Shown here in pieces: positions 35,165 to 44,996 of a DNA stretch of 64,000 nt. Every line of letters starts with the position of its first letter. The first letter of the stretch is position 1. This stretch comes from Pseudomonas sp. PH1b. GTDB lineage: Bacteria; Pseudomonadota; Gammaproteobacteria; Pseudomonadales; Pseudomonadaceae. A model generated the notes under the pieces. That model saw nothing but the letters and a program-made list of their open reading frames with translations, had not been told where the DNA came from and did not search any database. The stretch covers positions 62,001-126,000 of the forward strand of contig NZ_AYMU01000002.1 of assembly GCF_000633395.1 (NCBI RefSeq), written 5' to 3'. The translations under genes and the position numbers were made by a program.

Positions 35165-36030
35165 TTCATCACCTGCCCTACCAGGGCGCCTACGACTGGC
35201 CGGCGATGCTGGGCTTTCTCAGGGCCCGCGCCATCGAAGGCCTGGAGGTGGTGCAGGGCGATACTTATGCCCGCACCTTCGCGCTGGAAGGGGGGCAAGG
35301 CATCTTGAGTGTCTGCCCGGGGCCTGCCGGCCATTTGCAGGTGCAGTTGCAGATGGCCGAGCAGGCCCTGCTGCCCCAGGTGCTGGTGCGCTTGCGCCGG
35401 CAATTCGATCTGGACGCGAACCTGCCCCTGATCAACCGCCATCTGGCCCGTGATCCGCTGCTCGCGCCATTGCTGGCGGCACGTCCGGGCCTGCGAGTGC
35501 CCAGGGCCTGGGACGGTTTCGAGCTGGCCATTCGCGCCGTGCTGGGCCAGCAGATCACCGTGCAGGGCGCGATCCGCTTGGCGGGCAAACTGGTGGCGGT
35601 GCATGGCCGGTTGCTGGCCAGTCCCGACCTGCAGTGGCCCGCTTTGACCCACCTGTTTCCCACTCCCCAGGTGCTGTCCACTGCCAACCTGGCCGACCTG
35701 GGAATGCCCCGCAGCCGGGCACGCACGCTGTCTGCCGTGGCCCAGGCCTTGCTCGACGATCCACTCCTGCTCGAACCCAGGGCCAGCCTGCAACAGGGGG
35801 TGGAGCGCCTGTTGCAATTGCCGGGAATCGGCGATTGGACCGCGCAATACATCGCCCTGCGCCAGTTGTGCGAGAGCGATGCCTTTCCGGCGGCGGACGT
35901 AGGCCTGTTCAACGCTGTGGCACGTCTGCAGGGGCTGCGGCCCAATGCCCGCCAACTGCTGGCCCAGGCCGAGGCCTGGCGGCCGTGGCGCGGTTATGCG
36001 GCGCAGCATTTGTGGGCGGCCATGGGCTGA
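35161..36030 (+). CDS. AlkA-like DNA-3-methyladenine glycosylase II
   Basis: Base-excision enzyme that removes alkylated purines. The 289-residue protein has an AlkA N-terminal domain (LPYQGAYDWPAMLGFLRARAI) and a helix-hairpin-helix/GPD domain with GFELAIRAVLGQQITVQGA, the hairpin LLQLPGIGDWTAQYIALR and the catalytic Asp in FPAADVGLFN. The start is a GTG that overlaps the stop codon of the second arcD (GTGA), so its translation depends on that gene. In many bacteria this domain follows an Ada domain; here it stands alone. Why it is coupled to an amino-acid antiporter is not obvious. Confidence 0.9.
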   Translation: MIHHLPYQGAYDWPAMLGFLRARAIEGLEVVQGDTYARTFALEGGQGILSVCPGPAGHLQVQLQMAEQALLPQVLVRLRRQFDLDANLPLINRHLARDPLLAPLLAARPGLRVPRAWDGFELAIRAVLGQQITVQGAIRLAGKLVAVHGRLLASPDLQWPALTHLFPTPQVLSTANLADLGMPRSRARTLSAVAQALLDDPLLLEPRASLQQGVERLLQLPGIGDWTAQYIALRQLCESDAFPAADVGLFNAVARLQGLRPNARQLLAQAEAWRPWRGYAAQHLWAAMG

Positions 36031-36048
36031 AACTGTTCGCTGGTCCCT

Positions 36049-36128
36049 GGAGGAGCCGGTTTGCCAGCGAACCGGACCTTGAGCCTTGTGCGCCCCTGGG
36101 GCTTTTTCGCTGGCAAGCCAGCTCCTAC
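36049..36128. repeat. REP pair between the convergent alkA-like and CoA-transferase genes
   Basis: GGAGGAGCCGGTTTGCCAGCG and the inverted CGCTGGCAAGCCAGCTCCTAC flank about 36 bp. The two arms differ at several positions, as is usual for Pseudomonas REP pairs. Confidence 0.82.
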
Positions 36129-36152
36129 GGGATCAACTGGCAGCCTAGGCCT

Positions 36153-37508
36153 TCACCACCATCTGGGGCGATGGGCGCCCAGGGCGGTGGCCGGGCAACT
36201 CCACTGCATCGGCGTTCCATTGATGTGCAACGGCACCCGCAGGCGCCGCGCCGGCCCCCAAGGGGTCTGCTCCAGCACCAGCCCCTGATCCTCGTGGTCT
36301 TCGGGGCGCAGTGGAATTTCGGCGGTCGCTGACGGGGAATGATCAACCAGCAACTGGGCGGTACGGGCCAGGGACAGGCGCGCCGATGCGCCCTGGTCGC
36401 CGCTCAGGGACCGGGTCAGTGCCCGCAGGGCGCTGGCTGCCATCAGGTAACCGGTGGCGTGATCCAGGGCTTGGACCGGCAGTGGCACAGGCCTGTCCGC
36501 GGCTTTCCAGGCCATGCCGGCTTCGGCGATGCCGCAGCTCATCTGCACCAGGCTGTCGAAGCCCCGGCGGTTGCGCCAGGGGCCGCTCCAGCCGTAGGCA
36601 TTGAGGCTGACTTCGATCAGCCCCGGAGCGATTTTCTGGCGTGCCTGGGCGTCATAACCCAGGTGTTCCAGGGCATCGGCGCGGTAGCCATGCAGAAGCA
36701 GGTCGGCCTGCGCCAGCAGGCCTTCGAACAGGGCACGCTGCTCAAGGTCGTGCAGATCGAGGCGCGCGCAGCGTTTGCCCAGGGTCACCTCCGGCTCCAG
36801 GGCCGGCTCGTTCCAATGTGGCGGATCGATGCGCAACACCTCGGCGCCCAGCCCCGCCAGCAGGCGGCTGGCCACCGGTCCAGCCAGGACCCGGGTCAGG
36901 TCCAGTACCTTGAGCCCGGCCAGGGGCCGGTCGACGCGGCCGCTCCAGGCCTTGTGCCGCTGATCGGCCTGGGGCAGCCAGTGCACCAGGGGTTCGCTGT
37001 TTACAGCCTGGCCCTGGGGGTGGGCCTGCCACTGCGCCCAGCTGCGCATCTGCGCGGCACAACCGCCCTGGTCGACTATCGCCTGCTCCAGTTCCAGGGC
37101 GTTCCAGGTGGCCACCTGGGCAGCCATGGCCGAGCGTTCGGTCACCGCTCCCAGCACCCGTTCGGCGGCGGCCCGGTGCTGAGGTGCGTTGGTGTGCAGG
37201 CGAATCCAGCCGTCGCGGGTGGCGTAGTCGCCGGCAATCGGGTCCCAGGGTGATGGCAGGCTCCAGCCCTGCGGGCGGATCGAGCTGGCGAACCAGAACG
37301 AGGCCAGGCGCCGGTCGACGCTGACCTCTGGCAGGCGTCCGGTCTGGTTGTACAGGAGTTCAGCGACTGCCTGCCCGGCAGCGGTAATGCTGGCGCTGGC
37401 CAGGTCGGTCACGGCGAAGGCCGAGGGCAGGGCGCCCTGGCCGGTTTGCCGGAGGCTTGATGACGCCAGGCCCAGCGCGGCCTGGATGGATGTGAGTAAT
37501 TCGGTCAT
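36153..37508 (-). CDS. CaiB/BaiF-family acyl-CoA transferase
   Basis: A 451-residue family III CoA-transferase, which moves CoA between carboxylic acids via an aspartyl-CoA intermediate. DLTRVLAGPVASRLLAGLGAEV is the CoA-binding motif, and GFDSLVQMSCGIAE contains the expected catalytic Asp. A long N-terminal part (about 1-195) precedes the core, so the protein is a variant with two CoA-transferase-like halves. The substrate cannot be told. The gene stands alone, convergent with the alkA-like gene and 98 bp downstream of the chemoreceptor. Confidence 0.85.
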   Translation of the reverse strand: MTELLTSIQAALGLASSSLRQTGQGALPSAFAVTDLASASITAAGQAVAELLYNQTGRLPEVSVDRRLASFWFASSIRPQGWSLPSPWDPIAGDYATRDGWIRLHTNAPQHRAAAERVLGAVTERSAMAAQVATWNALELEQAIVDQGGCAAQMRSWAQWQAHPQGQAVNSEPLVHWLPQADQRHKAWSGRVDRPLAGLKVLDLTRVLAGPVASRLLAGLGAEVLRIDPPHWNEPALEPEVTLGKRCARLDLHDLEQRALFEGLLAQADLLLHGYRADALEHLGYDAQARQKIAPGLIEVSLNAYGWSGPWRNRRGFDSLVQMSCGIAEAGMAWKAADRPVPLPVQALDHATGYLMAASALRALTRSLSGDQGASARLSLARTAQLLVDHSPSATAEIPLRPEDHEDQGLVLEQTPWGPARRLRVPLHINGTPMQWSCPATALGAHRPRWW

Positions 37509-37606
37509 GGCCCACTCCGCGGATCAGAGGAAGGCATTGCACCCTGAAACTGCCGCGGCTGTCGATCACCCCTGGTCATCGGCCGCGGCTGGCGCCGGAG
37601 CAGCGT

Positions 37607-39751
37607 TTACACGCGGAACTGATCCATGAGTTTCATTTGCTGGGTGGCCAGGGCATTGAGCTGGCTGCTGACCTGGGCCGACTCACTGGCCTGTTCGGTC
37701 AGGGTTTCGGTCACGCTGCGAATCGCCGAAACGTTGCGGTTGACCTCCTCGGCCACGGCGCTCTGCTGTTCGGCGGCGCTGGCGATCTGCAGGTTCATGT
37801 CGCTGATCACCGTGACCGCATCGCTGATCTTGCCCAGGGCCTGGACCGCCTGCTGGATCTGCCCGGCGTTGTTCTGCGCCTGGTTCTGGCTGGCGTGCAT
37901 GGTGGTGACCACATCACGGGTGCCGCTCTGGATCCGCTCGATCACCACGCGGATTTCCTCCACCGAGTCCTGGGTACGCTTGGCCAGGTTGCGCACCTCA
38001 TCGGCCACCACCGCAAAGCCGCGGCCGCTTTCACCGGCACGGGCCGCTTCGATGGCGGCATTGAGGGCCAGCAGGTTGGTCTGTTCGGCAATGCTGCGGA
38101 TCACCTCCAGCACCGAACCGATCTGCTCGCTGCTCACCGCCAGGGCTTCGACTTCGCTCACCGCCTTGCTCACCTCATCGGCCAGCAGGCTGATGTCCCG
38201 GGTGCTGCGTTCGATGATGGTCAGGCCGTCCTTGGCCGACTGGTCGGCGCCGCGGGCTGCCTGGGCGGCGTTCGAGGCGCTGTTGGCAACGTCGTGGGCC
38301 GTGGCGCTCATTTCGTTGGAAGCGGTTGCCACCTGGTCGATCTCGCGGAACTGCACTTGCATGCCTTCGCTGGTCTGACGGGCGATTTCCGAAGACTGGT
38401 CGGCGGTGCCGCGGGCTTCGATGATGCTCTGCTTGATCTGGGCAATGGTCGGCTGCAGCTTGTCGAGGAAACGGTTGAACCAGCTGACCAGTTCGCCCAG
38501 TTCATCTTTCTTGCTGTAGTCCAGGCGTTGGGTCAGGTCGCCGTCGCCGCTGGCGATGGCCTTGAGCATCTGCGCCACGCTGTTGATCGGCCGGGTCACG
38601 CCCGAGGCGCTGAGCCAGATCAGCAGCAGGCCCAGGAGGCCGGCGCCGATGGCCACCAGGACGGTTTTCAGGGTGCCGCTGGTCTGGGCTTCATCCAACA
38701 GGTTCTGCAGCTTCACCGAGTCGGCCAGCAGCACCTGTTGCGGCAGGTCGATGGTGATGCCCCAGGGCTTGGCATCGGCAATCGGGCTGAAGGGATAGAC
38801 CGCACGGATCAGTTCGCCCTGGCGCAAAACCTTGCTCTGGCTGCCGGTGAGGACCGCGAGGATGTCCTTGCCCGGGGCCCCGAGGGTTTCACTGATGTTC
38901 TTGCCGACCTGGCTGGCATCGGCGCCCACGGCTGCCAGCAGACCGCTGCCGGCGACGATCATCATGTGCCCGGCACCGTCGAACAGGAAGCGCTGGGATT
39001 CACCGGCGGCGGCCTGCAGGGAGTCCAGGGCGATGTCGACGCCGATGACCCCGATCACCTTGCCGTCTACCAGCAGCGGCAGGGAAATGGTGGTCATCAG
39101 CACCTGCTTCTTGTCCTCGCCGATGGTGTCGGCGTAGGGGTCGAGCAGGCAGGTCCGGCGGCTGTCGCGGGGGCAGGTGTACCAGACGTTGTAAGGGGTG
39201 CCGCTGAGGTTGAGGGTGGTCTTGGTCAGGTCGTCTTCCACCATCACGGTGTTCAACTGCTGGCCACCGGAGCGGCTCCAGTAGGTCGCAAAGCGCCCGC
39301 GCTCGTTGGAAGCCCGGCGCGCGTCGTTGAGAAATTCGCTGTCCTTGCCATCCAGGGCATTGGGCTCATAGGCGAGCCAGATGCCGAGCACCTTGGGATT
39401 GCGCTCGAAGGCGGTCTTCAGGCTGTGGTTGAGTTCTTCGCGCAGGGCCGCGGCGTCCAGGCCACGCTTGCTCGCCATGTCGCGCAGGTCGCGTACCTGA
39501 TCCGCCAGGGCGGTGATCACCAGGTTGCTTTCACCGAAGGTTTTCTGCACGCGCACTGCCTGGTCGGCAGCCTTGGCCTGGAGCAGCTCTTCGACCCCGG
39601 CGGTCAGCATCCGGGTGCTCGAGGCATTGACCAATTGGTTGTTCTGCCGGCTCTGGTACAGGTTCATGCCGACGATCAGCGCCACCACACCCAACAGGCA
39701 CAGTCCGGACAACAGCACGATTTTCAGGCGAATGGAGAGAGAGTCGAACAT
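37607..39751 (-). CDS. Methyl-accepting chemotaxis protein with dCache sensor
   Basis: A 714-residue chemoreceptor. A first membrane helix ([19 protein letters not shown], about 13-31) and a periplasmic dCache_1-like domain (about 35-345; contains [23 protein letters not shown] and [15 protein letters not shown] segments) are followed by a second membrane helix (about 355-375) and HAMP. The signalling hairpin then holds [15 protein letters not shown] and [16 protein letters not shown]. The end ([11 protein letters not shown]) lacks a CheR/CheB tether. Domains of this type sense amino acids, amines or organic acids. ATG 39751 gives a normal N-terminus, although no strong ribosome-binding site is seen; the frame continues to 39817. 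Confidence 0.92.
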   Translation of the reverse strand: MFDSLSIRLKIVLLSGLCLLGVVALIVGMNLYQSRQNNQLVNASSTRMLTAGVEELLQAKAADQAVRVQKTFGESNLVITALADQVRDLRDMASKRGLDAAALREELNHSLKTAFERNPKVLGIWLAYEPNALDGKDSEFLNDARRASNERGRFATYWSRSGGQQLNTVMVEDDLTKTTLNLSGTPYNVWYTCPRDSRRTCLLDPYADTIGEDKKQVLMTTISLPLLVDGKVIGVIGVDIALDSLQAAAGESQRFLFDGAGHMMIVAGSGLLAAVGADASQVGKNISETLGAPGKDILAVLTGSQSKVLRQGELIRAVYPFSPIADAKPWGITIDLPQQVLLADSVKLQNLLDEAQTSGTLKTVLVAIGAGLLGLLLIWLSASGVTRPINSVAQMLKAIASGDGDLTQRLDYSKKDELGELVSWFNRFLDKLQPTIAQIKQSIIEARGTADQSSEIARQTSEGMQVQFREIDQVATASNEMSATAHDVANSASNAAQAARGADQSAKDGLTIIERSTRDISLLADEVSKAVSEVEALAVSSEQIGSVLEVIRSIAEQTNLLALNAAIEAARAGESGRGFAVVADEVRNLAKRTQDSVEEIRVVIERIQSGTRDVVTTMHASQNQAQNNAGQIQQAVQALGKISDAVTVISDMNLQIASAAEQQSAVAEEVNRNVSAIRSVTETLTEQASESAQVSSQLNALATQQMKLMDQFRV

Positions 39752-39937
39752 GGGGGGCGATCTCGCGAAAGGACGGGTGAAAGCACGGGGTCGGATGATC
39801 CCGGTCGCCAAATCCATTCAGCGCCATGCCCGGAACATCGGCTCGGAAGGTCTTTGCGTGAGGTGCTGCCGACGAACGGTCATGACCTTGACATATATGT
39901 CCTCGGCGCAGAGGGCATAGCTGCCAGGAGCCGGGAT

Positions 39938-40339
39938 TCAGGAGGTGTGCGGCAGGGCTTCGGGGCGTGACCAGATCCACAGGTTGCCCAGGGTCATGCC
40001 GGCAATCGCGGCGTACAGGGTCCAGTGATGGTTGAGCAGGGTCAGCATCAGGCCGGCACACAGCAGCATGCTGACGGTGGCGCTGACCTTGGCCTTGCGG
40101 CTGATGATCCGGCCGTTGCGCCAGTTGCTGAGGATCGGCCCGAACAGGCGGTGGTTTTCCATCCAGGCGCTGAGGCGGGGCGAGCTTTTGGTGGCAGCCC
40201 AGGCGGCCAGGAGGATGAACTCGGTGGTGGGCAGGCCCGGGACGACGATGGCGATCAGGCCGATCGCCAGGCTGACATAGGCCAGCACGCCGAACAGCAG
40301 GCGGGAAATCTTTGACGAGGAGGGGCGGGTGCGGGTCAT
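39938..40339 (-). CDS. YbaN/DUF454-family membrane protein
   Basis: A 133-residue inner-membrane protein of family DUF454. It has three hydrophobic segments and the family core VVPGLPTTEFILLAAW and HRLFGPILSNWRNGR. The start at 40339 (MTRTRPSSSK) is preferred; the frame is open to 40390 through a TTG. No function is established for the family. It lies 111 bp downstream of the haem oxygenase gene on the same strand, after a hairpin. Confidence 0.85.
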   Translation of the reverse strand: MTRTRPSSSKISRLLFGVLAYVSLAIGLIAIVVPGLPTTEFILLAAWAATKSSPRLSAWMENHRLFGPILSNWRNGRIISRKAKVSATVSMLLCAGLMLTLLNHHWTLYAAIAGMTLGNLWIWSRPEALPHTS

Positions 40340-40398
40340 GGTTTCGATGATGAGGTAACGCGCCGAGCGGCTCAATGCACCGACCGACAAAATGCCGC

Positions 40399-40440
40399 TG
40401 CGAACCGGGTGGCCGCTCTAGCCTGGCCCCCCGGTTCGCA
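40399..40440 (-). terminator. Hairpin terminator after the haem oxygenase gene
   Basis: TGCGAACCGGG (40399-40409) and CCCGGTTCGCA (40430-40440) are perfect inverted repeats 11 bp past the hemO stop. On the minus strand a TTTT occurs a few bases further on, so termination may be partial. Confidence 0.5.
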
Positions 40441-40450
40441 ACTACGCGGG

Positions 40451-41059
40451 TCAGGCCGGTTGTGCATCGCTGGCGTAAGCCTGTTCCAGCAGCACGGTGA
40501 AGCGGTTGAAGGCATCCAGGGCGCCTTTTTCAGCGGCGGCTTCTTCTTCGGCAGTGAACTCCAGGCCGTCGAGGATGCGGGTGAAGGTTTTCCAGCCTTC
40601 GGCACGGCCACCGGCCGGCTCGCCCAGGTGACGGGCACCGAAGGTTTCGCTCATGCCCAGGTTCACCGCGCGCTTGATCAGGAATGCGGCGCCGAGCTTG
40701 GAGCCCTCAGAGACGAAGATCCAGCCCAGGGCTTCGGCTTTACTCGGGTTGTTGACGGCGCCGGCTACCGGTGCCGGGATCTCGGTTTCCAGGTCGGCGA
40801 GGTCGGCCTTGGCCGCTTCGGCGCGGCAGCGCTCGGCCAGGTCCGGAACGATCTTGATCAGTTCGGCATCGTTGTACAGGCTTACCAGTTCCGACTGGAA
40901 CAGGTACTGGGCGACCACGAAGCGGGCGAACGCACCCTGGGTTTCAAAGGGCGCGTGGGCCTTGACCAGAGCGTCGAGCTTGGAGTGCGGCTCGTGGGTG
41001 ATCTGGTTCAGGCGTTGGGAGCGCAGGTGGTGACGCTGGGCGGAATCCTGGGAGGTCAT
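40451..41059 (-). CDS. hemO: HemO (PigA-type) haem oxygenase
   Basis: Opens the haem ring to biliverdin, releasing iron and carbon monoxide. The 202-residue protein has the axial His in THEPHSKLDALV and the distal-helix signature GWIFVSEGSKLGAAFL, both typical of the Pseudomonas PigA/HemO group. AAGGACATCTGC precedes the ATG at 41059. It lies downstream of the haem receptor, anti-sigma and sigma genes and completes an uptake-and-use set, although a terminator separates it from the receptor gene. Haem is expected to be cleaved mainly at the beta/delta positions, as in PigA; that is inferred from the family. Confidence 0.93.
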   Translation of the reverse strand: MTSQDSAQRHHLRSQRLNQITHEPHSKLDALVKAHAPFETQGAFARFVVAQYLFQSELVSLYNDAELIKIVPDLAERCRAEAAKADLADLETEIPAPVAGAVNNPSKAEALGWIFVSEGSKLGAAFLIKRAVNLGMSETFGARHLGEPAGGRAEGWKTFTRILDGLEFTAEEEAAAEKGALDAFNRFTVLLEQAYASDAQPA

Positions 41060-41121
41060 GCAGATGTCCTTGAGAATGAGAGGCACTTAGTGACTAGACG
41101 AACAAGAAGACGCGACACAGT

Positions 41122-41161
41122 AAAAAATCCTCACTGCCCTGGATGAAAAAGAGCAGTGAGG
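41122..41161 (-). terminator. Rho-independent terminator after the haem receptor gene
   Basis: On the minus strand CCTCACTGC and GCAGTGAGG pair around a 15-nt loop and are followed by ATTTTTT. It begins 11 bp past the receptor stop, so hemO needs read-through or its own promoter. Confidence 0.85.
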
Positions 41162-41171
41162 CGCTGGCGCA

Positions 41172-43790
41172 TCAGATATCCCAGACCAGATTGACCGAGA
41201 AGTTGCGGCCCGGCTGGGTCAGGCGGTCGAGGTTGGCGGGGGCGGTCTGGCCGGCTTCACCGACGCTGTCGTAGCCGCGCACGTCGTCCCAGTTCCAGTA
41301 TTTCTTGTCGGTCAGGTTGTACAGGCCGGCATTGACAGTCAGGTCATCAGTGACCTTGTAGAACCCGGTCAGGTCGAGGATGCCGAAGCCCGGAGTCTTG
41401 AACTGGCTGCTGGTGGTGCGGCCGTCCGGAGCCTTGAAGGTGCTGTCGTCGACACGGTCCTTGCGCTTGACCAGGGTCCAGCTCAGCAGCGCGCCATAGT
41501 TGTCCTGGTCGTAGCCCAGGCCGAACACGCCCTTGAGCGGGTTGACGCTGTTGATCGGCTCGCCGTTGTCATTATTGCGACCGTAGGCATAGGCCACCGA
41601 GCCGATGCTGTACAGGCCTTGTGGAGCACCGAAGGCGTCGAGGTTGAGGCGACCCTTGGCTTCGGCGCCCTTGATGGTGGCGTGCTTGATGTTGTTGCTC
41701 TGGATGACGGTCTGCAGGGCACCGGCGGTAATCGCGTCTTCGTTGATGAAGTCGCGGTACTGGTTGTAGAACACCGACACATCGAAGTTGCCTGCGTCGA
41801 AATTGCCGCGCAAGCCGGTTTCATAGCTCTTGCTGGTTTCCGGCTTGAGGTTGGCGTTGGGCTCCACGATGTAGCCGGTGGCGATGTTTTCAAAGCGCCC
41901 GTACAGCGCCTTGGCCGACGGCGTGCGGAACCCTTCGGAGTACTGGCCATAGCCGGTGTAGTGCTCGTCAAAGGCGTAGGTCAGGCCGAACTTGGGCGAG
42001 ACACGGTGCCAGGTCTTTTTATCGTCACTGACCGGGAAGGCGCCGGTGGGGTTGGCGACGTTGAGGAACTCCTGGGTCAGCTTCGGCTTGAGCTGGGTGT
42101 AGTCGTAGCGCAGCCCGGGAGTGAAGGTCCAGGCGTTCCAGCTGATCTGGTCCTGGGCGAACAGGCTGTAGGTGTTGATGGTCGGGTCCGGGAAGTCGCT
42201 GGACTTCTTCACGCTGTCACTGGCGGTCGGGCTGGGCGCTCCGACGGCCGTGCAGCCGGCACCGACTGTCAGGCACGTAGCGGTGCCGAACCGCGAGCCG
42301 GTGACTTTCTGCTGCTTGAGGGTGGTGCCGTAGGTCAACTGGTGATCGGTATTCCCCAGGGCGAAAGCCTTTTCCAATTGCGCGTCGAACACCCATTGCT
42401 TTTCTTGGTACAGCGTCTGGCGTTCACGCAGTACGTCGCGGGCCACCGGGGAGAAGACCGATACCGGGTTGTAGCGTTCGGAGGTGGTCTGGTCGGTCTT
42501 GGCGATCTGGTAATTCAGGCTCCACTTGATCTGGTCTGCAATGGGCGAGTTCAGGGCGAAGCGGTTTTCCAGGCCGAAACGTTCCCGGGTAATGGTGTCG
42601 TTGCCGACTCGCGAGCGATACCAGTTCTGCCCTACGCCATTGAGGAACAGGCCGCCCACCGCGCTTTTCTGGTTGGTGTCGCGGTCATCCTTGTACTTCT
42701 CGTAGGTCAGGCCCAGACGTGCGTCGTCTGCATAGTTCCAGCCGAGCTTGGCCAGCACGTTGGTGGTGCGGGCGTCTTCCGGGTTGGCTGCGGTGCGATT
42801 GAGCCCGGTGCCGTTGTTGCTGCCGTAGGATTCGGTTTCATGACCGTCACGCTGGCTCAGGTGCAACTGGCCGTCGAATTCGCCGACACGCCCGGCGAAG
42901 GTGCCGGATTTCAGCCAGCTTTCGTCAGCCGAGCTGTAGCCAGTCTTCAGCCGGGCGCCGAAATCCTGGCCCGGCTTGATGATGTCGTCGGCGTCCAGGG
43001 TGTAGTAGCTGACGGCGCCGCCAATGGCGCTGCTGCCGTAGAGTACCGAGGCCGGGCCGCGAAGGATTTCCACGCGCTTGACGATTTCCGGGTCGACATA
43101 GTTGCGATTGGTCTTGGCGTAGGGGCCACTGAAGAAATGGTCGGGCACTTCGACGCCGTCCACCTGGGTGAGGATCCGGTCGCTGTCGATGCCGCGGATG
43201 TTGTAGCCGCTGATGCCTGCGCGCTGTCCGGCGCCGCCGACGGAAACCCCCGGTTCATAACGCACCAGTTCCTTGATTGTGTTGACGTTCTGGCGGTCCA
43301 GTTCTTGTCGGGTGTGCACGCTGACGGTACTCGGTACCGAGCTGACGTCCTGCTCCTGGCGGGTGGCGCTGATGGTCACCTGCTGCAGGTTCACTACGTT
43401 CGCAGCGCTGCGTTTTTCCAGCACGATGTTGTTGTTGCCCAGCTTGCGGTAGCTCAGGCCGGTGCCGCTCAGCAGTCGATCCAGGGCCTTCTCCGGGGGC
43501 AGCGAACCGCGCACGCCCGGGGAGGCGACGCCCGTACCCAGCTCGGCAGGCAGGCCCACTTGCCAGCCGGTGACGGCGGTAAAGGCGTTGAGCGCCGAGA
43601 CCAGCGGTTGCTGGCCAATGGCGAAGCTGTAGTTGCCCATGCGCTGGCTGGACGGTGCCGGGGCGTCGGCGGCCATGGCAGACGTGGCGTGGGTACCGGC
43701 CAGCAGAATCGCTGCGGTGAGCAGCGACAGGGTGCAGTTCTGCAGGCGGGCAGCGGAAACAGAGGATCGGCTGTTGAGGCGAGGGGACAT
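41172..43790 (-). CDS. TonB-dependent haem receptor/transducer with N-terminal signalling domain
   Basis: An 872-residue outer-membrane receptor. A signal peptide (cleaved near TSAMA-AD) precedes a secretin/TonB short N-terminal domain (YSFAIGQQPLVSALNAF..., about 45-120) that talks to the anti-sigma factor. The plug follows (VPSTVSVHTRQELDRQNV, NIRGIDSDRILTQVDGVEVP), then a 22-strand barrel ending in RNFSVNLVWDI. The plug and barrel have the haemoglobin/transferrin-type receptor look, with FRTPSAKALYG at the FRAP-box position and NANLKPE at the NPNL-box position. The His usually found between these boxes in haem receptors is not seen. ATG 43790 has GGAGCG upstream. Probably an Hxu- or Has-type haem system. 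Confidence 0.9.
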   Translation of the reverse strand: MSPRLNSRSSVSAARLQNCTLSLLTAAILLAGTHATSAMAADAPAPSSQRMGNYSFAIGQQPLVSALNAFTAVTGWQVGLPAELGTGVASPGVRGSLPPEKALDRLLSGTGLSYRKLGNNNIVLEKRSAANVVNLQQVTISATRQEQDVSSVPSTVSVHTRQELDRQNVNTIKELVRYEPGVSVGGAGQRAGISGYNIRGIDSDRILTQVDGVEVPDHFFSGPYAKTNRNYVDPEIVKRVEILRGPASVLYGSSAIGGAVSYYTLDADDIIKPGQDFGARLKTGYSSADESWLKSGTFAGRVGEFDGQLHLSQRDGHETESYGSNNGTGLNRTAANPEDARTTNVLAKLGWNYADDARLGLTYEKYKDDRDTNQKSAVGGLFLNGVGQNWYRSRVGNDTITRERFGLENRFALNSPIADQIKWSLNYQIAKTDQTTSERYNPVSVFSPVARDVLRERQTLYQEKQWVFDAQLEKAFALGNTDHQLTYGTTLKQQKVTGSRFGTATCLTVGAGCTAVGAPSPTASDSVKKSSDFPDPTINTYSLFAQDQISWNAWTFTPGLRYDYTQLKPKLTQEFLNVANPTGAFPVSDDKKTWHRVSPKFGLTYAFDEHYTGYGQYSEGFRTPSAKALYGRFENIATGYIVEPNANLKPETSKSYETGLRGNFDAGNFDVSVFYNQYRDFINEDAITAGALQTVIQSNNIKHATIKGAEAKGRLNLDAFGAPQGLYSIGSVAYAYGRNNDNGEPINSVNPLKGVFGLGYDQDNYGALLSWTLVKRKDRVDDSTFKAPDGRTTSSQFKTPGFGILDLTGFYKVTDDLTVNAGLYNLTDKKYWNWDDVRGYDSVGEAGQTAPANLDRLTQPGRNFSVNLVWDI

Positions 43791-43840
43791 CGAAAGCGCT
43801 CCGGGTCGCACGAAACTTTTATAGGTGCAGATGCGCATAC

Positions 43841-43863
43841 AAAATGCGAATCAGTTGCATTGG
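43841..43863 (-). promoter_or_regulatory. Possible Fur or promoter site upstream of the haem receptor
   Basis: Read on the minus strand, AATGCAACTGATTCGCATT is a partial match to a Fur box. The 121-bp gap should also hold the promoter read by the adjacent ECF sigma factor, which I cannot locate by consensus. Confidence 0.3.
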
Positions 43864-43911
43864 CTATAACGAGACGTACGACCTGCCGCTATCGCGTAAA
43901 AATAATTATTC

Positions 43912-44883
43912 TCAGTTGAGGATCACCAGCGCGGGGAACTCCGACAAGCGTGCCGAGGTGATGTGGGCCAGGGAGCGCACCACGTCCAGGGGCTGGTCCA
44001 GGCGGTAGTTGCCGGTCACCGCGACCTGCGCCAGGTGCTCGTTGTTGTTGACGATCCAGCCAGGGTAATAGCGGCGCAGTTCGGCCAGCACCTGGCTCAT
44101 TGGGCAGTTTTCGAATACCAGGCGGCCCTGGACCCAGGCCAGGTCCTTGGCGGCATCGAGCTTGGCCGGGCGATCGAAGCCCTGGGGGCCGACGCGCACG
44201 CTTTCCCCGGCCGACAGGCGCAGGCGCTGGTCGGCGTGGGTGGCCCGAAGGTCGATGTCGCCGCGCTGCACCTGGACCTGGGCGACGCCGTCCAGGTAGC
44301 GCACGGCAAACGTGGTGTCGCGCACGCTGGCGCGGACCGGGCCGGCGTCCAACTCCAGAGGCAGCTCGCGGCTGGCCGGTATCTCGAAGAAGGCTTCACC
44401 CTGGTACAGCCGGGCTACCCGCTGGTGATCGTCGATATCGCTGGAAAACGCCGAGTTGGTGTTGAGCAGGACTTTCGAACCATCCTCCAACTGCAAGCGC
44501 TGGCGTTCGCCGACCTGGGTCAGATGGTCGGCCTGCAGGCGCAGGGGCAGATTGCTGAAACTGAACAGCCCGAGTAGCAGCATCGCGGCGGTCGCCAGGG
44601 GTTTCCAGTGGGGGCGCAGGCGGGCCAGGCGCGAGACCTTGGGTGGCGGGGAGGCAAGTGCCAGGGCGCATTGCGCCACCTGGGGACCATCCCACAGGGC
44701 CTGGGCTTTTTCGAAGGCTTGGGCGTTGAGTGGCGAAGCGGCCAGCCACTGGTGGAATTGGCGCACCTGCTCCTCGTTCGGATGTTCCAGCTCGATCAGC
44801 CAATCCAGCGCCTGATCCATGGCAAGGTTGCTTGAGTGCGAGCCGGCAGCGGTAGGCGGCTCGGCGCTGTGAAAATCCGTCAC
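43912..44883 (-). CDS. FecR-family anti-sigma factor (haem signalling)
   Basis: Inner-membrane regulator that holds, and on receptor signalling frees, the ECF sigma factor. The 323-residue protein has a cytoplasmic DUF4880 domain (ALDWLIELEHPNEEQVRQF, about 30-75), one membrane helix (LATAAMLLLGLFSF), a periplasmic FecR domain (about 130-225, e.g. GEAFFEIPASRELP) and a C-terminal domain resembling the receptor's signalling domain (MSQVLAELRRYYPGW). GTG at 44883 was chosen because GAGGA lies 6-7 bases upstream; ATG 44820 is the next choice. It is encoded between the sigma and receptor genes, the normal order for cell-surface signalling. Confidence 0.92.
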   Translation of the reverse strand: MTDFHSAEPPTAAGSHSSNLAMDQALDWLIELEHPNEEQVRQFHQWLAASPLNAQAFEKAQALWDGPQVAQCALALASPPPKVSRLARLRPHWKPLATAAMLLLGLFSFSNLPLRLQADHLTQVGERQRLQLEDGSKVLLNTNSAFSSDIDDHQRVARLYQGEAFFEIPASRELPLELDAGPVRASVRDTTFAVRYLDGVAQVQVQRGDIDLRATHADQRLRLSAGESVRVGPQGFDRPAKLDAAKDLAWVQGRLVFENCPMSQVLAELRRYYPGWIVNNNEHLAQVAVTGNYRLDQPLDVVRSLAHITSARLSEFPALVILN

Positions 44884-44996
44884 GGGTGTTCCTCGGCTGT
44901 GTCTGTGCACAGCTGTTTTTTCAAGAGAGAGCGAAAGCCGGCCAAGGTTAACAAAGGCATGGCGCTGACGCAGTCATTCTGATTAGCCGTTGAGAC

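Noticed and set aside
37637..39970. Long plus-strand frame opposite the chemoreceptor
   Set aside because: Shadow of a clear methyl-accepting protein; composition-driven.
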